From a virus, in the IMG/VR virus record IMGVR_UViG_3300035698_006641, positions 32,846 to 96,845 of that record: DNA of 64,000 nt. One strand, given 5' to 3'. The position numbers were made by a program, and so were the translations under genes. The notes beneath the pieces are model-generated. The model saw only the letters and a list, made by a program, of their open reading frames with translations. It did no database searches and was not told where the DNA came from. How positions within the stretch are numbered: the stretch's first letter is position 1; each line of letters begins with the position of its first letter. This document shows positions 52,552-61,391 of the stretch, piece after piece.

Positions 52552-52830
52552 CTACTCTCCTTTGTATATTCTAATTTTTACAGCTCGTGCTGGTTTTAGC
52601 AGTTGAGGTTGCAATGGGTTGTCCGGATTATCACAGTCGTGTAAGTTACCGTAGTAATCCGTTTGGTAATGGATGTTAGTAAACCAACTATTGTGACCAT
52701 AAAACTGAACCCCTCCGAATCTTGGAGCAATAATAGAAATAAATGCAACCAAGGCTACAGGACCATACACGGTTACTACATTCCCATTAGAATCTATTTC
52801 TAACTCATCCCACAGTTCTTCATTTTCCAT
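52552..52830 (-). CDS. Hypothetical protein
   Basis: A 92-residue protein with a short hydrophobic stretch (ALVAFISIIAP) and an aromatic-rich middle. It overlaps the upstream gene by 11 bases. Function unknown. Confidence 0.5.
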   Translation of the reverse strand: MENEELWDELEIDSNGNVVTVYGPVALVAFISIIAPRFGGVQFYGHNSWFTNIHYQTDYYGNLHDCDNPDNPLQPQLLKPARAVKIRIYKGE

Positions 52831-53713
52831 TTCGTCTCCTCTTTTCTCTCCGGATACGGTTCTTAGTATCTGCTATAGCTTGTCTGTCCAATTTTTCTTG
52901 ATTGAGATTTATTCTAAACTTAGCGGCTTTAGAGTACTCGGTGATCTGCTTTAGTGCTGCCGTATTGCTTGGTAACAAAATACTGGCAGGAAACCTGAAA
53001 CACTCAAAAAGACTACCATCAGCCCTGTCATAGACCAACGGCATAGCCAAGTCATTGCGCTTACCCTTCTCAACAAGGTTAAGGTATGTATCTACTTTAT
53101 CGTCCGGAACAACTGAAATCAGGGTCATAGCAATTATAAGCTGCCCATTAGATTCATAGATGTGCGGAACTTTGATGTCAACTCTACTCAGTCTAGAGAC
53201 TTTAGAGGACACATCAGATATAGTTACCCTCGAGGCCAGAGCATACTCCTGCTCAAACTTGTCTAAGACAGCCACGTTGGATACCGTGGTTGTCAACACT
53301 TTAGTTCCAGGTATAGTCCATTTTTGAAGAACTTCCTGTATCGTGAATAAACGTAGTAAGAAGCACGTTGGACACCCACGTGCCCAGCAGTTCCTCTTTA
53401 ACGAAGGTTTCCTTAAATACCCCTTACAGTCTCTGCGATGTTTGGTTTTTCCAAATGCTGCTTCGAGAGCCCGGCTATACACAGATAAAAAGTTCCTCTC
53501 CATAGAGATAAACTTATCACAAAATGTATCAGTAGGAATTGGAGAAAGCCTTTTCTCTGCTATGTTATGAAAATCCCTCCATAGGGATGCGTCTTCAAAA
53601 AGATCACCCATAAACACTTGGTAGATCGACCGGGTTATCTTATTGTCCTCAAAGTGTTTAAGGTTTACTGGTATAGCCTTTGGTCCAGGCTTCTTTATTT
53701 TTCTTTTTTGCAT
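52820..53713 (-). CDS. Hypothetical protein with Cys cluster
   Basis: A 297-residue basic protein. 'CKGYLRKPSLKRNCWARGCPTC' (about residues 97-118) could bind metal, and a similar C-x-C-x-x-C layout precedes the catalytic part of some Rep-type initiators. The C-terminus is Arg/Lys-rich. It overlaps the thioredoxin-like gene by 19 bases. Function unknown. Confidence 0.55.
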   Translation of the reverse strand: MQKRKIKKPGPKAIPVNLKHFEDNKITRSIYQVFMGDLFEDASLWRDFHNIAEKRLSPIPTDTFCDKFISMERNFLSVYSRALEAAFGKTKHRRDCKGYLRKPSLKRNCWARGCPTCFLLRLFTIQEVLQKWTIPGTKVLTTTVSNVAVLDKFEQEYALASRVTISDVSSKVSRLSRVDIKVPHIYESNGQLIIAMTLISVVPDDKVDTYLNLVEKGKRNDLAMPLVYDRADGSLFECFRFPASILLPSNTAALKQITEYSKAAKFRINLNQEKLDRQAIADTKNRIRREKRRRNGK

Positions 53714-54000
53714 TCTCTGTTCGCCTCTCCCATGTGCTCTACAACGAGTACAGAATCATCATATGGTCCTCGGTAATCATCAGTGAATATAACAACCGCC
53801 GGAGTTTTGTCAACCCCGTGATCAAAACAGAAATCTAAGTTATCTCCAACTGCCTCGACCTCAATGAATTGAAGCTCAGAACAATTTACAGAGTTAGCTT
53901 CTATTAAGGCTCTAAGCGGTCCACAGGCTGGACAAGATTTTTTAAATATGAAAAATACAGTGGGGCCTGTAACTGCTTCACCGGGATTAAATTTCTTCAC
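53695..54000 (-). CDS. Thioredoxin/glutaredoxin-like protein
   Basis: A 101-residue protein with the redox motif KSCPACGP (C23, C26) after a strand, and 'VDKTPAVVIF' with the conserved cis-Pro strand. The size fits a glutaredoxin-like fold. It could donate electrons to the ribonucleotide reductase. NrdD uses formate or thioredoxin-type donors depending on subclass, so this is an inference. Confidence 0.75.
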   Translation of the reverse strand: MKKFNPGEAVTGPTVFFIFKKSCPACGPLRALIEANSVNCSELQFIEVEAVGDNLDFCFDHGVDKTPAVVIFTDDYRGPYDDSVLVVEHMGEANRECKKEK

Positions 54001-54006
54001 TGGCTC

Positions 54007-54315
54007 TCATCCTCCTAAGATCATCTCTCCACCGGCTCTCATACTCCTAAAATCATCTCTCCACCCAGCCTCTGCCGGATCATAGCGACCAGGAGTATCC
54101 CACATAGCAAAATCTAGAATGTCATGTTCGCAACATAGAGGGTCTTCACCTGGATACATATACTTCCACTCTGCAACATCAATTTGGGCGATGTCATTTA
54201 AATAGGACTCTTCCTGATCTTCTGGAATCTTTGGGTCGCATCCATCCTCATCAAATGATATCTGTCCATTAGAACTAAATAACGTAATCCGAGGCTCTTC
54301 GATTACCTCATCCAT
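54007..54315 (-). CDS. Hypothetical acidic protein
   Basis: A 102-residue acidic protein from an ATG at 54315. The frame is open for another 40 codons upstream without an obvious start, across a (CTTTTCT)3-type repeat that also lies in the upstream gene. A frameshift joining the two is possible. Function unknown. Confidence 0.5.
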   Translation of the reverse strand: MDEVIEEPRITLFSSNGQISFDEDGCDPKIPEDQEESYLNDIAQIDVAEWKYMYPGEDPLCCEHDILDFAMWDTPGRYDPAEAGWRDDFRSMRAGGEMILGG

Positions 54316-54391
54316 TGGATAAAGCTCAGTATCACATGAGACATTAGATAAATCATAAGAATCACACGTTCCTATAGTATCAAAAAATCCT

Positions 54392-54610
54392 TCAATACAT
54401 TCTGTACTTAGTTTTGACTCTACCAGTTCCCCGAGAAAAGAGAAAAGAGAAAAGATTACCGTACCTGCGACGCAATTTAGCGTTTTCTTTCATCAATTCT
54501 TGTCGTTGAGCTTCTAGTTTTTTAAATGTGTTTTCGTGACATTCATAGCAGCTGATTTTTAGGTTACATTGTCCCTTTTCACCGAATGTGCAATATGGGT
54601 CTATTATCAT
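54392..54610 (-). CDS. Hypothetical zinc and coiled-coil protein
   Basis: A 72-residue protein with C7, C15, C21 and C24 (possible metal site) followed by a helical stretch. The codons for FSFLFS are made of the repeated heptamer. Confidence 0.5.
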   Translation of the reverse strand: MIIDPYCTFGEKGQCNLKISCYECHENTFKKLEAQRQELMKENAKLRRRYGNLFSFLFSRGTGRVKTKYRMY

Positions 54611-54942
54611 CTTTTATCCTTTTCTTCTTTTTCTCGTTTTTGACTATTAAAGCCCAGTTCGCGGCTGTTCGTTTTGGGTTCGGATCTTTGATCCTCTTTT
54701 CTTCTAAACTCATGAATACTCCTACTGACACAATATATTTTTAGGGGTGTCTGAGGCTGGTAATGAAATATATACGGCTCGTTAATATCGGGCTGTGGTG
54801 GGTAATAGCATTGATCCGGAAAAATAGCTCTAAGCTCTTCCTGTAATCTTTTGGCTTCAGTCACTGTAACTTCGATAACCCTGCCTTCAATATGGAGTTC
54901 TATTTTTTCAGTAACTTTAACTGTGCTTACTGATTCATTCAT
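54607..54942 (-). CDS. Hypothetical protein
   Basis: A 111-residue protein with an N-terminal beta-rich part (VTEKIELHIEGRVIEVTV) and a Lys/Glu-rich tail. It overlaps the downstream start by 4 bases. No family recognised. Confidence 0.55.
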   Translation of the reverse strand: MNESVSTVKVTEKIELHIEGRVIEVTVTEAKRLQEELRAIFPDQCYYPPQPDINEPYIFHYQPQTPLKIYCVSRSIHEFRRKEDQRSEPKTNSRELGFNSQKREKEEKDKR

Positions 54943-54988
54943 AAATAATCCTTTGTTTTATTAATTTCCGACAAGATTCTCTGTGTAC

Positions 54989-55162
54989 TTAATGTTTCAT
55001 TACAAGCTTTTTCAGCTTGGAGTTTGATCTACTGAGCCTAAAGGCATACATAGCTTTTATTGCTAACAGCTCTACCGAAAATCCTATATCTCTCAATACA
55101 GCCCTCGGTGGAACATAGTCCTCAATAAAATATCGATCAGTTGATGATACGGCGAATGCCAT
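54989..55162 (-). CDS. Small hypothetical protein (57 aa)
   Basis: A 57-residue protein. The ATG at 55162 follows GGGAGGG; an upstream TTG-type start would lie inside the intergenic region. It is the first minus-strand gene left of the divergent region next to the terminase. Confidence 0.5.
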   Translation of the reverse strand: MAFAVSSTDRYFIEDYVPPRAVLRDIGFSVELLAIKAMYAFRLSRSNSKLKKLVMKH

Positions 55163-55282
55163 ACACCCTCCCTCTTTTGTGCGGAGGTTATTCTTAGTTA
55201 CGAATAATTTGTATGGTTTTTTGTGTAATTTTGTTATATGGTTCTTGTGTGTTTGACCCAAAAGAGTCTGAGAAAGAATACT
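55163..55282. promoter_or_regulatory. Divergent intergenic region
   Basis: 120 bases between a minus-strand start and the plus-strand terminase start, A/T-rich. Divergent promoters are expected, and GTTATAT near 55230 is a weak -10 candidate. No consensus pair is convincing, so the site is inferred from gene direction only. Confidence 0.4.
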
Positions 55283-58200
55283 ATGTCGGAAATTGAAAAT
55301 GTTTTAGCCAAGTACGTGGCCATGATTAAAAACGGGGAACTTACTAATTTGTCACCCCTTCTACCTTTACTGTTTACATTAAGAGGCAAGCCGTTCTCTT
55401 TGAAGGATCACTTTTTGTGGGAGCCTTTGTTTAACGTGCAGGTCCCCAAGAAGCGTACGATTGTTTGCGGAAGACAGGTAGCAAAATGTATCCTAAGTAC
55501 CTCTAAGGTAACTACTTACACCGGAGAACATATAGCTGCTGCTGACGTAGCTGTTGGCGACAAGTTGTTGTGCCTGAACGAGAACGCCCCAGGGTGGGAG
55601 TCCACCTCCGGATTGGTTACTAATGTCTTCAATAACCTAAGCAAACCAATGAGGGTTATCACAACCCGTATGGGCTCTGAGGTGACGGTGTCTAATGATC
55701 ATCGCCTTAGGACTGCTGGTGGGTATGTGCGATCTGAAGAGCTATCTGTAGGGGACAGGATCTGCAGGATACGTAGGGGCGGTGAGTTTGAAAATAAGAA
55801 AGTGGACCGTAAAAGGTTAGTTAAGTGGTTATCAGAGGACGGGCTTATTGGGTGTAGATCTCATGAAAAGTTTATTCCAGAGTGGGTTTTTTCATTGTCC
55901 AAAGCGGATACAATTACTTTCATATCTAGGCTGTATGCCACGGATGGTTGCATTAAATCCATTAATGGGAGCCCGTCAATAACCTATTGTAGTAACTCAA
56001 GGGCTTTGATAGATGGGTTGCAGTCACTTCTCACTAAACTTGGCCTACCATCCTCTATTCGTTTCTGGGACCCAGAGGTTGGTAGAAGAGCCTACAGCCT
56101 CAGGATCGAGACCAGATCCTCACAGGACTGGTTCTTAAATAACATTAAGGTGCCAGGCAAGCCAATCCCAACCGGACTCATTAAGAAGAAGTCTAGCAAC
56201 AACAGGGACACTTGGCCTAAAGATCACGTAACATCTATCATAGAGAGACACACCAGAGACACTATTTACCAGAGGGGTGAAAGTCTACGTAAACACGGAT
56301 TGAGAAAAACCCTAAAATACCAACCAAGTATAGAAAAAATACACCAATACATCGAGTACTTCGATCTCATAGGCAATCATGATGCTGTGAGTGACCTATC
56401 TATATTAGTTGATACTGATGTGTATTGGGACACTATTGAGTCAATTAAGGAGGTTGGTGAGTGTGACGCAATAGACTTTGAGATCGAAACACACCACAAC
56501 TTCGTACTAGCTGGGGGGATTGTGACCCACAACTCGGAGACTTCTGCTGTGCAAATGCTTTCTTGGCAACTACTTAGAGATTATATGAACATTCTCTATG
56601 TAGCCCCAAGGGACAACCAAACAAAGATCTTTTCAAATGACAAGGTGGGTCCGTACATAAAGAGCTCACCTGTTTTCAAGGATGTAGATAAGAGTCTCCC
56701 GAATGGGGTGTATACTCGGTCAATTAAAGATGGAAGTAACATGTACTTCTCCTATGCCTTCCTTGATGCCGAGAGGATAAGATCAATTACGGCAGGGGCT
56801 GTATTCTATGACGAAAGTCTTGTCGGAGATACTCTAATTCCGACATACGACTTGTCCGGAGTAAGAACAGTTAAAAACATTTCTGACATTAAAGCCGGAG
56901 ATATAGTTGACAGCTTCACTGATAAGGGTTGTAAACTATCAAGTGTAGTAGTCTGCGACGCTTCCTTTCATGGAAATCAGCCGTGCTACCGTGTTACCAC
57001 AAGTAGTGATAAATCGGTTGTCGGGACCTCTACACATCCGTTGTGGACTAATGAGGGGCCTCTTCGGATCGGAGAGATGATAAGAAATGTATACAGACCT
57101 GCAATCACAGATAAAGAGAACTTTCTCATAGATCCAGATCCAGATGTTGTTAGGGACTCTTCTCGGAGATGGGAACCTATCAACACCGAAGCACAAGAAG
57201 ACGGCGAGTTACCGGTCCAGACACGGGGAACATCAACATACATACAATCAAGACAAATACATGATATTGTCAGAGTACGTAATAGAGCCTCCTTCACTAA
57301 AGAAGAACGGGAACTTCAAGGCCTCATCTTGGACAACCCACCGACACAAGGACTTTCACTGTGTGTCCTTGATGACATACAGCAAAACCACCGAAAAAGG
57401 GAACCCGAAGTCTCTGAGATAGGAATCAAAGCAGTACATGGGGATGAACCCGGAGAAGCTGGCAGAGACGGAGGCCCTGAGAGCCTATCAGTCCCTACGA
57501 GATGTAAGGAGACAGATGACCCAATTGTAAAAATAGAATATGTTGGTATGATCGACGTATGGGACATAGAGGTAGAAGGGACACACAACTACATACTAGA
57601 TAACGGCTTTAAAAGTCTTAACTGCCAAGATATCAACCCTGCATTCCGTGTACCTATCCAGCAGGTCATGGCCGCATCCCTCGACTTCGGTGTGACTCAG
57701 AGTACAGGAACACCCAAGACCTTCGATAATAACTTAGAGACCCAGTGGGCTCAAAGTAGTCAAGCTGAATGGTGTATACCGTGCAACAAATGCAACAAAT
57801 TGAATGTTGCTGGTGTGGAGTTTGACTTGCTCAAAATGATTCAGCCACACGGCCTAGCTTGCGCCAAGTGTGGTGCCCTCATCAATACCAGAGAAGGTTG
57901 GTGGGAACATAGGTATCCCAACAGACGAGAACGCCATGAGGGATACCACGGTCCACAGCCAGTCTTCCCGATGCATTGTGAGAAACAGCCAGATGAGATA
58001 AATACCAAGGTAGGCCGGAAATGGACGGATCTCCTTTATAACCAAGAAGATATGCCAACCTACGGCTTCTACAACGAAATCCTAGGTACTTCTTACGACA
58101 ATGCTGATGAGCTTATTAGTAAAACATCCTTAGTGGAGAACTCTACACTAGATCATGATAATACCTTAGATGCGGCTATTAAACTTGCACACAACAGAGT

Positions 58201-58864
58201 TAAGTATACTTTCGTATCAATGGGGGTTGACTGGGGCGGAGGCGGAGAGAGCGGAGTAAGCCGTACAGCTATTACCGTATTAGGGTGGAAGGCAACAGGA
58301 AAACCAGATGTCATTTACATGCATCGCATAACCAACCCAATGGCCACTGACCAGGAATCTCTGTACATTAAGCAACTAGCCGCAAGATTCAATGTTGACC
58401 TACTAGCTGACGACTATTGCGGAGCTGGTGAGGCCAAAGAGATCATACTGTTGCAGACTGGATTCCCTTATAGCAAATTAATGCCCGTTGCCTACGTACC
58501 ATCTACTGTAGGTAAGATGATGGAGTACGTTCCAGCAGAAGATAAGGTTAGCCGTCCATACATCAAGGCTGCTAGAACCAAGAGCCTGTCAATAATGGCG
58601 GCACTAATCAACAACGGATATTATACCTTTCCAAAATTCGAGTCTTGGGACTCCCACGACTATCCGAATAATCTATTGTCATTGGTACAAGAGAAGCGCG
58701 ATAGGTCTGGTGGTTCTGCTCGTTACTTCATCACTCACAAAGCTGGTAGAGCTGATGATTTGGCTCATGCGCTCATGTACGCTTCTATTGGGTACTGGTT
58801 TGTCACCAAGAATACTCCGGACTTCACTAAGCTACTCGGAAGAGAGTTTTCTGAAGAAGTCTAG
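55283..58864 (+). CDS. Terminase large subunit with two inteins
   Basis: An 1193-residue precursor that would give a 575-residue protein. The ATG at 55283 is chosen over an upstream GTG-type start. The terminase ATPase reads GRQVAK|S (Walker A) and VFYDE|CQD (Walker B). A C-terminal nuclease follows with GVDWGGG, LLADDYCGAG and GRADDLAHAL, the RNase-H-type metal site. A CxxC...CAKCG zinc ribbon lies between. It packs DNA through the portal. It is the only large gene on this strand here. Confidence 0.92.
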   Translation: MSEIENVLAKYVAMIKNGELTNLSPLLPLLFTLRGKPFSLKDHFLWEPLFNVQVPKKRTIVCGRQVAKCILSTSKVTTYTGEHIAAADVAVGDKLLCLNENAPGWESTSGLVTNVFNNLSKPMRVITTRMGSEVTVSNDHRLRTAGGYVRSEELSVGDRICRIRRGGEFENKKVDRKRLVKWLSEDGLIGCRSHEKFIPEWVFSLSKADTITFISRLYATDGCIKSINGSPSITYCSNSRALIDGLQSLLTKLGLPSSIRFWDPEVGRRAYSLRIETRSSQDWFLNNIKVPGKPIPTGLIKKKSSNNRDTWPKDHVTSIIERHTRDTIYQRGESLRKHGLRKTLKYQPSIEKIHQYIEYFDLIGNHDAVSDLSILVDTDVYWDTIESIKEVGECDAIDFEIETHHNFVLAGGIVTHNSETSAVQMLSWQLLRDYMNILYVAPRDNQTKIFSNDKVGPYIKSSPVFKDVDKSLPNGVYTRSIKDGSNMYFSYAFLDAERIRSITAGAVFYDESLVGDTLIPTYDLSGVRTVKNISDIKAGDIVDSFTDKGCKLSSVVVCDASFHGNQPCYRVTTSSDKSVVGTSTHPLWTNEGPLRIGEMIRNVYRPAITDKENFLIDPDPDVVRDSSRRWEPINTEAQEDGELPVQTRGTSTYIQSRQIHDIVRVRNRASFTKEERELQGLILDNPPTQGLSLCVLDDIQQNHRKREPEVSEIGIKAVHGDEPGEAGRDGGPESLSVPTRCKETDDPIVKIEYVGMIDVWDIEVEGTHNYILDNGFKSLNCQDINPAFRVPIQQVMAASLDFGVTQSTGTPKTFDNNLETQWAQSSQAEWCIPCNKCNKLNVAGVEFDLLKMIQPHGLACAKCGALINTREGWWEHRYPNRRERHEGYHGPQPVFPMHCEKQPDEINTKVGRKWTDLLYNQEDMPTYGFYNEILGTSYDNADELISKTSLVENSTLDHDNTLDAAIKLAHNRVKYTFVSMGVDWGGGGESGVSRTAITVLGWKATGKPDVIYMHRITNPMATDQESLYIKQLAARFNVDLLADDYCGAGEAKEIILLQTGFPYSKLMPVAYVPSTVGKMMEYVPAEDKVSRPYIKAARTKSLSIMAALINNGYYTFPKFESWDSHDYPNNLLSLVQEKRDRSGGSARYFITHKAGRADDLAHALMYASIGYWFVTKNTPDFTKLLGREFSEEV
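55487..56533 (+). other. Intein 1 in TerL (Walker A)
   Basis: 349 residues, C69 to N417. It starts CILSTSKV and ends GIVTHN, followed by Ser (+1): all standard junction residues. Block B is VSNDHRLR. A degenerate LAGLIDADG-like motif (FISRLYATDGCI, about residues 220-231) suggests endonuclease ancestry. It splits the P-loop between Lys and Ser, so the precursor cannot bind ATP. Confidence 0.9.
56816..57622 (+). other. Intein 2 in TerL (Walker B)
   Basis: 269 residues. It starts at Ser (SLVGDT) and ends FKSLN, followed by Cys (+1). Block B is GTSTHPLW, and block F is IDVWDIEVEGTHNYI. The penultimate residue is Leu instead of His. No LAGLIDADG or HNH motif is seen in the 150-residue centre, so it is a mini-intein or carries a decayed endonuclease. 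The exteins join DE to CQD in the Walker B motif. Confidence 0.85.
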
Positions 58865-58902
58865 ATGGGTCGCTATATAACCTTGTTATTTTTCTACTTC
58901 CA

Positions 58903-59076
58903 TCATATCAAATCTTTCAGTTTTTTTATTCTTTTACGTAGTCGTTCGCCTTTTTCGTACCTCGTGGATTCCCATCCATGACCTACAGCATAGTGAGCCA
59001 TCTCACAACACTCCTCGACGAGTAGATTAATATAGTCCTCGTATGTTTCAATTAGTTCTTTTTTACGAGTAGTCAT
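58903..59076 (-). CDS. Small hypothetical protein (57 aa)
   Basis: A 57-residue, Lys/Glu-rich open frame two bases after the stop of the 763-residue gene, with GAGGGATAA upstream of its ATG. It converges on the terminase 3' end. It has CC and WESTRYEKGERLRKR. Unknown function. Confidence 0.5.
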   Translation of the reverse strand: MTTRKKELIETYEDYINLLVEECCEMAHYAVGHGWESTRYEKGERLRKRIKKLKDLI

Positions 59077-59078
59077 AT

Positions 59079-61370
59079 TTATCCCTCTTTCTTAATTTCT
59101 TCTTCACAACTATAGACACGTTTCACAAACTGATTTAACTCAATCCCTTTAGCCTCACACCTCTGTATGCATTCTTCTTGGGTTAATACCCCATGTTCCA
59201 AAGACATCATAGGATCTTCAGAGGGTCCAGAATAGCTTGTTAAAAAGGTCCTCATTTCACTACGAATGTCCTCTAGAGTTTGTGAGTCCATTGAAAGACC
59301 TTTTCTTAAAGACCTCATAATGAACGATGTCGTGGTTGACTCCATGGTGACACTCCCAGCATCGCTGTTAAATGTTACTTGTGGAATTTTCTCTGATAGT
59401 ACAAAGCCGTACCCCTCTGCCCCTAACACCTCAGTGTCACTTACCTCCATGATGGTAAAGGTTCCAGCATACTTCTGTTTGTCCTCTAGGGTAAGCTCCC
59501 TTAGGAACACACGATCTACCCCGCCTATCTTACGGGGTAACATTCTAGAGATTATATTGTTCTTTCTTCCACTACGCTCAACAAGCAAGGGCCTAGCCTC
59601 GATACTGCTATTTCTCTGGGCCAGTAATGCATAAGCTACATAGGATATTATCTCCATGACGATAGGTGTTGTTGATTTAGTGAATCTGGTGATCCTCTCG
59701 GCGTCTACCCATTTTTTCCTAAGGTGTAGTCCTACATTCTCAGCCTCGGTTGTGACTAATCCTTGATGAACCATGCCTCCCTCACCATCCATAATAAGAC
59801 CGGGGAAATAGTATTTATCAAGTTTTTCATTAAACGTATTGATACTCTCACAGACTATCTCAGCCTGTACATCTGAGTTAAATAACTTTATCACATCAGC
59901 AATCTTTTTAGACCACCCGTAACTTAGGAATGGAACCATACCAACCCCCGCGTCAACAGTGGCCTTTTGAAACACGCTCTCTACTCTTGGGCTAGAACTG
60001 GATATATCCTTGTGATCAAAGATTACCGGAACCATCTTGTCATCTATTCTGATTGTTCCCGTGTAAACCAAGTTATCGGCCTCTTGCAGCCGAAATAGTC
60101 CGTGTAGGTCAACCGTGAAATTAGATATTTCCTCTAAGCCATAATCGTTTACTACGGCATAGCCATTAGGAGTCTCCTCGATAACTTCTCCCCTATACGT
60201 AATCCTATTCCCCGGATCCACAGTCCACCCTAAATCTAAGGAATCTAAGCATGATGCACTCTTCTCAGACAAAATGAACTCAAAGAAATTACTCAAATCT
60301 AAACTTCTTAAAAATACCTTGTCGCAGTAGGCACGAGCTTTACCAGTAGAAATTGAACGGGATCGGCACACTTCGTACGGGCTCTTACCGCTCATAAGGG
60401 CCGCATTCATCTTAGAGTAATTATTATCCCCTCTTAGTGAAGAGGAGTGTACTGCTGACAGCCTGCTTTCTTTATAGTCGAATGCTGGTTGATAAACCGT
60501 TTTGTCAATTGGTGAGACCAGAGCATCAAGGAATACAACCTTACGATCCCCTAGCATCTCCCACTCCTCACGGGAAGTCCTTTTGTTATACAGAATTAGT
60601 GGAGCATGAAATTTAAACTTGTTATAGTGAAGGGCTTGGGCTTCTAGGGCTATACCTGAGTTCTGTGTAGCTAGTACTACTTTATATCTCTCAGTCTCCC
60701 GTAAGTAAGCTATTCCGCCTGTGTCTGATCCTATCGTATGGAATAGATTAGTTTGCTCAGCTGAAAACAGCCAATAAGCCGCGGGTCCGGATAATCCCCA
60801 ACTAGGAACAACAATTACTTTCTTCCCAACCTTCATGTCAATGAGTGGGTTCTTTCTTTGTATTCCAACCTCTTTTTTAGTACCTATGTCATCACAGGAC
60901 CAGAATTGAAGAACAGCTCTAAGAGAAGCGACGTTCGTCTTTTTTGACCCGGTATAGAACCCACGCGCTGTGAGTATGTGCCCGTACTCAGACATCCAAT
61001 CGTTTCCATTGAATATCCTGTCAGTATACTCAACGATCTTATTATACCCCTCGAATGGTGCACAGGTATCGGAGAGGATTTTCTCGATGTTGGTCTTATT
61101 GACCTTGCCAATTAGCCCTTTGTTCTGTACTATTTCCTTAATGGACGTTTCTAAACTATCCGTGCCGGTTATGGACATATGAAGGCTCACTGAGTCAAAC
61201 GCATGCTGGCAGTACTTGCAGACGAAGTATCGTGGGTGTTTTATGGGACGTAAGAATAACTTCTGGCCACAATGAGGGCAGTTAATGGTCGTTTTATCGG
61301 TCACTACACGCTCAATACTTGGATCTAGAAGTCGTATTGTATTTAAAATATTGGGGGTCAGAATCGACAT
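59079..61370 (-). CDS. Large zinc-ribbon protein of unknown function
   Basis: A 763-residue protein. The start at 61370 follows CGGAGGA. The N-terminus has CPHCG...CKYC (about residues 29-54), like the zinc ribbon of primases or helicases. Then comes a region with VVPSWGLSGPAAYW and VVLATQNSGIAL, and the C-terminal half holds alternating strands and helices. No Walker or Toprim acidic motif is definite. It lies opposite to its plus-strand neighbours. It could be a primase-like or recombination factor, but the family is not recognised. Confidence 0.6.
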   Translation of the reverse strand: MSILTPNILNTIRLLDPSIERVVTDKTTINCPHCGQKLFLRPIKHPRYFVCKYCQHAFDSVSLHMSITGTDSLETSIKEIVQNKGLIGKVNKTNIEKILSDTCAPFEGYNKIVEYTDRIFNGNDWMSEYGHILTARGFYTGSKKTNVASLRAVLQFWSCDDIGTKKEVGIQRKNPLIDMKVGKKVIVVPSWGLSGPAAYWLFSAEQTNLFHTIGSDTGGIAYLRETERYKVVLATQNSGIALEAQALHYNKFKFHAPLILYNKRTSREEWEMLGDRKVVFLDALVSPIDKTVYQPAFDYKESRLSAVHSSSLRGDNNYSKMNAALMSGKSPYEVCRSRSISTGKARAYCDKVFLRSLDLSNFFEFILSEKSASCLDSLDLGWTVDPGNRITYRGEVIEETPNGYAVVNDYGLEEISNFTVDLHGLFRLQEADNLVYTGTIRIDDKMVPVIFDHKDISSSSPRVESVFQKATVDAGVGMVPFLSYGWSKKIADVIKLFNSDVQAEIVCESINTFNEKLDKYYFPGLIMDGEGGMVHQGLVTTEAENVGLHLRKKWVDAERITRFTKSTTPIVMEIISYVAYALLAQRNSSIEARPLLVERSGRKNNIISRMLPRKIGGVDRVFLRELTLEDKQKYAGTFTIMEVSDTEVLGAEGYGFVLSEKIPQVTFNSDAGSVTMESTTTSFIMRSLRKGLSMDSQTLEDIRSEMRTFLTSYSGPSEDPMMSLEHGVLTQEECIQRCEAKGIELNQFVKRVYSCEEEIKKEG

Positions 61371-61391
61371 AGTCCTCCGAAAGGTTATAAC

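Noticed and set aside
55197-55261. N-terminal extension of the gene at 54989-55162
   Set aside because: GGGAGGG directly before the ATG at 55162 and the promoter-like gap make the longer start unlikely.
57144-57422. Plus-strand frame inside intein 2
   Set aside because: It overlaps the intein frame, lacks a ribosome binding site and has no plausible composition.
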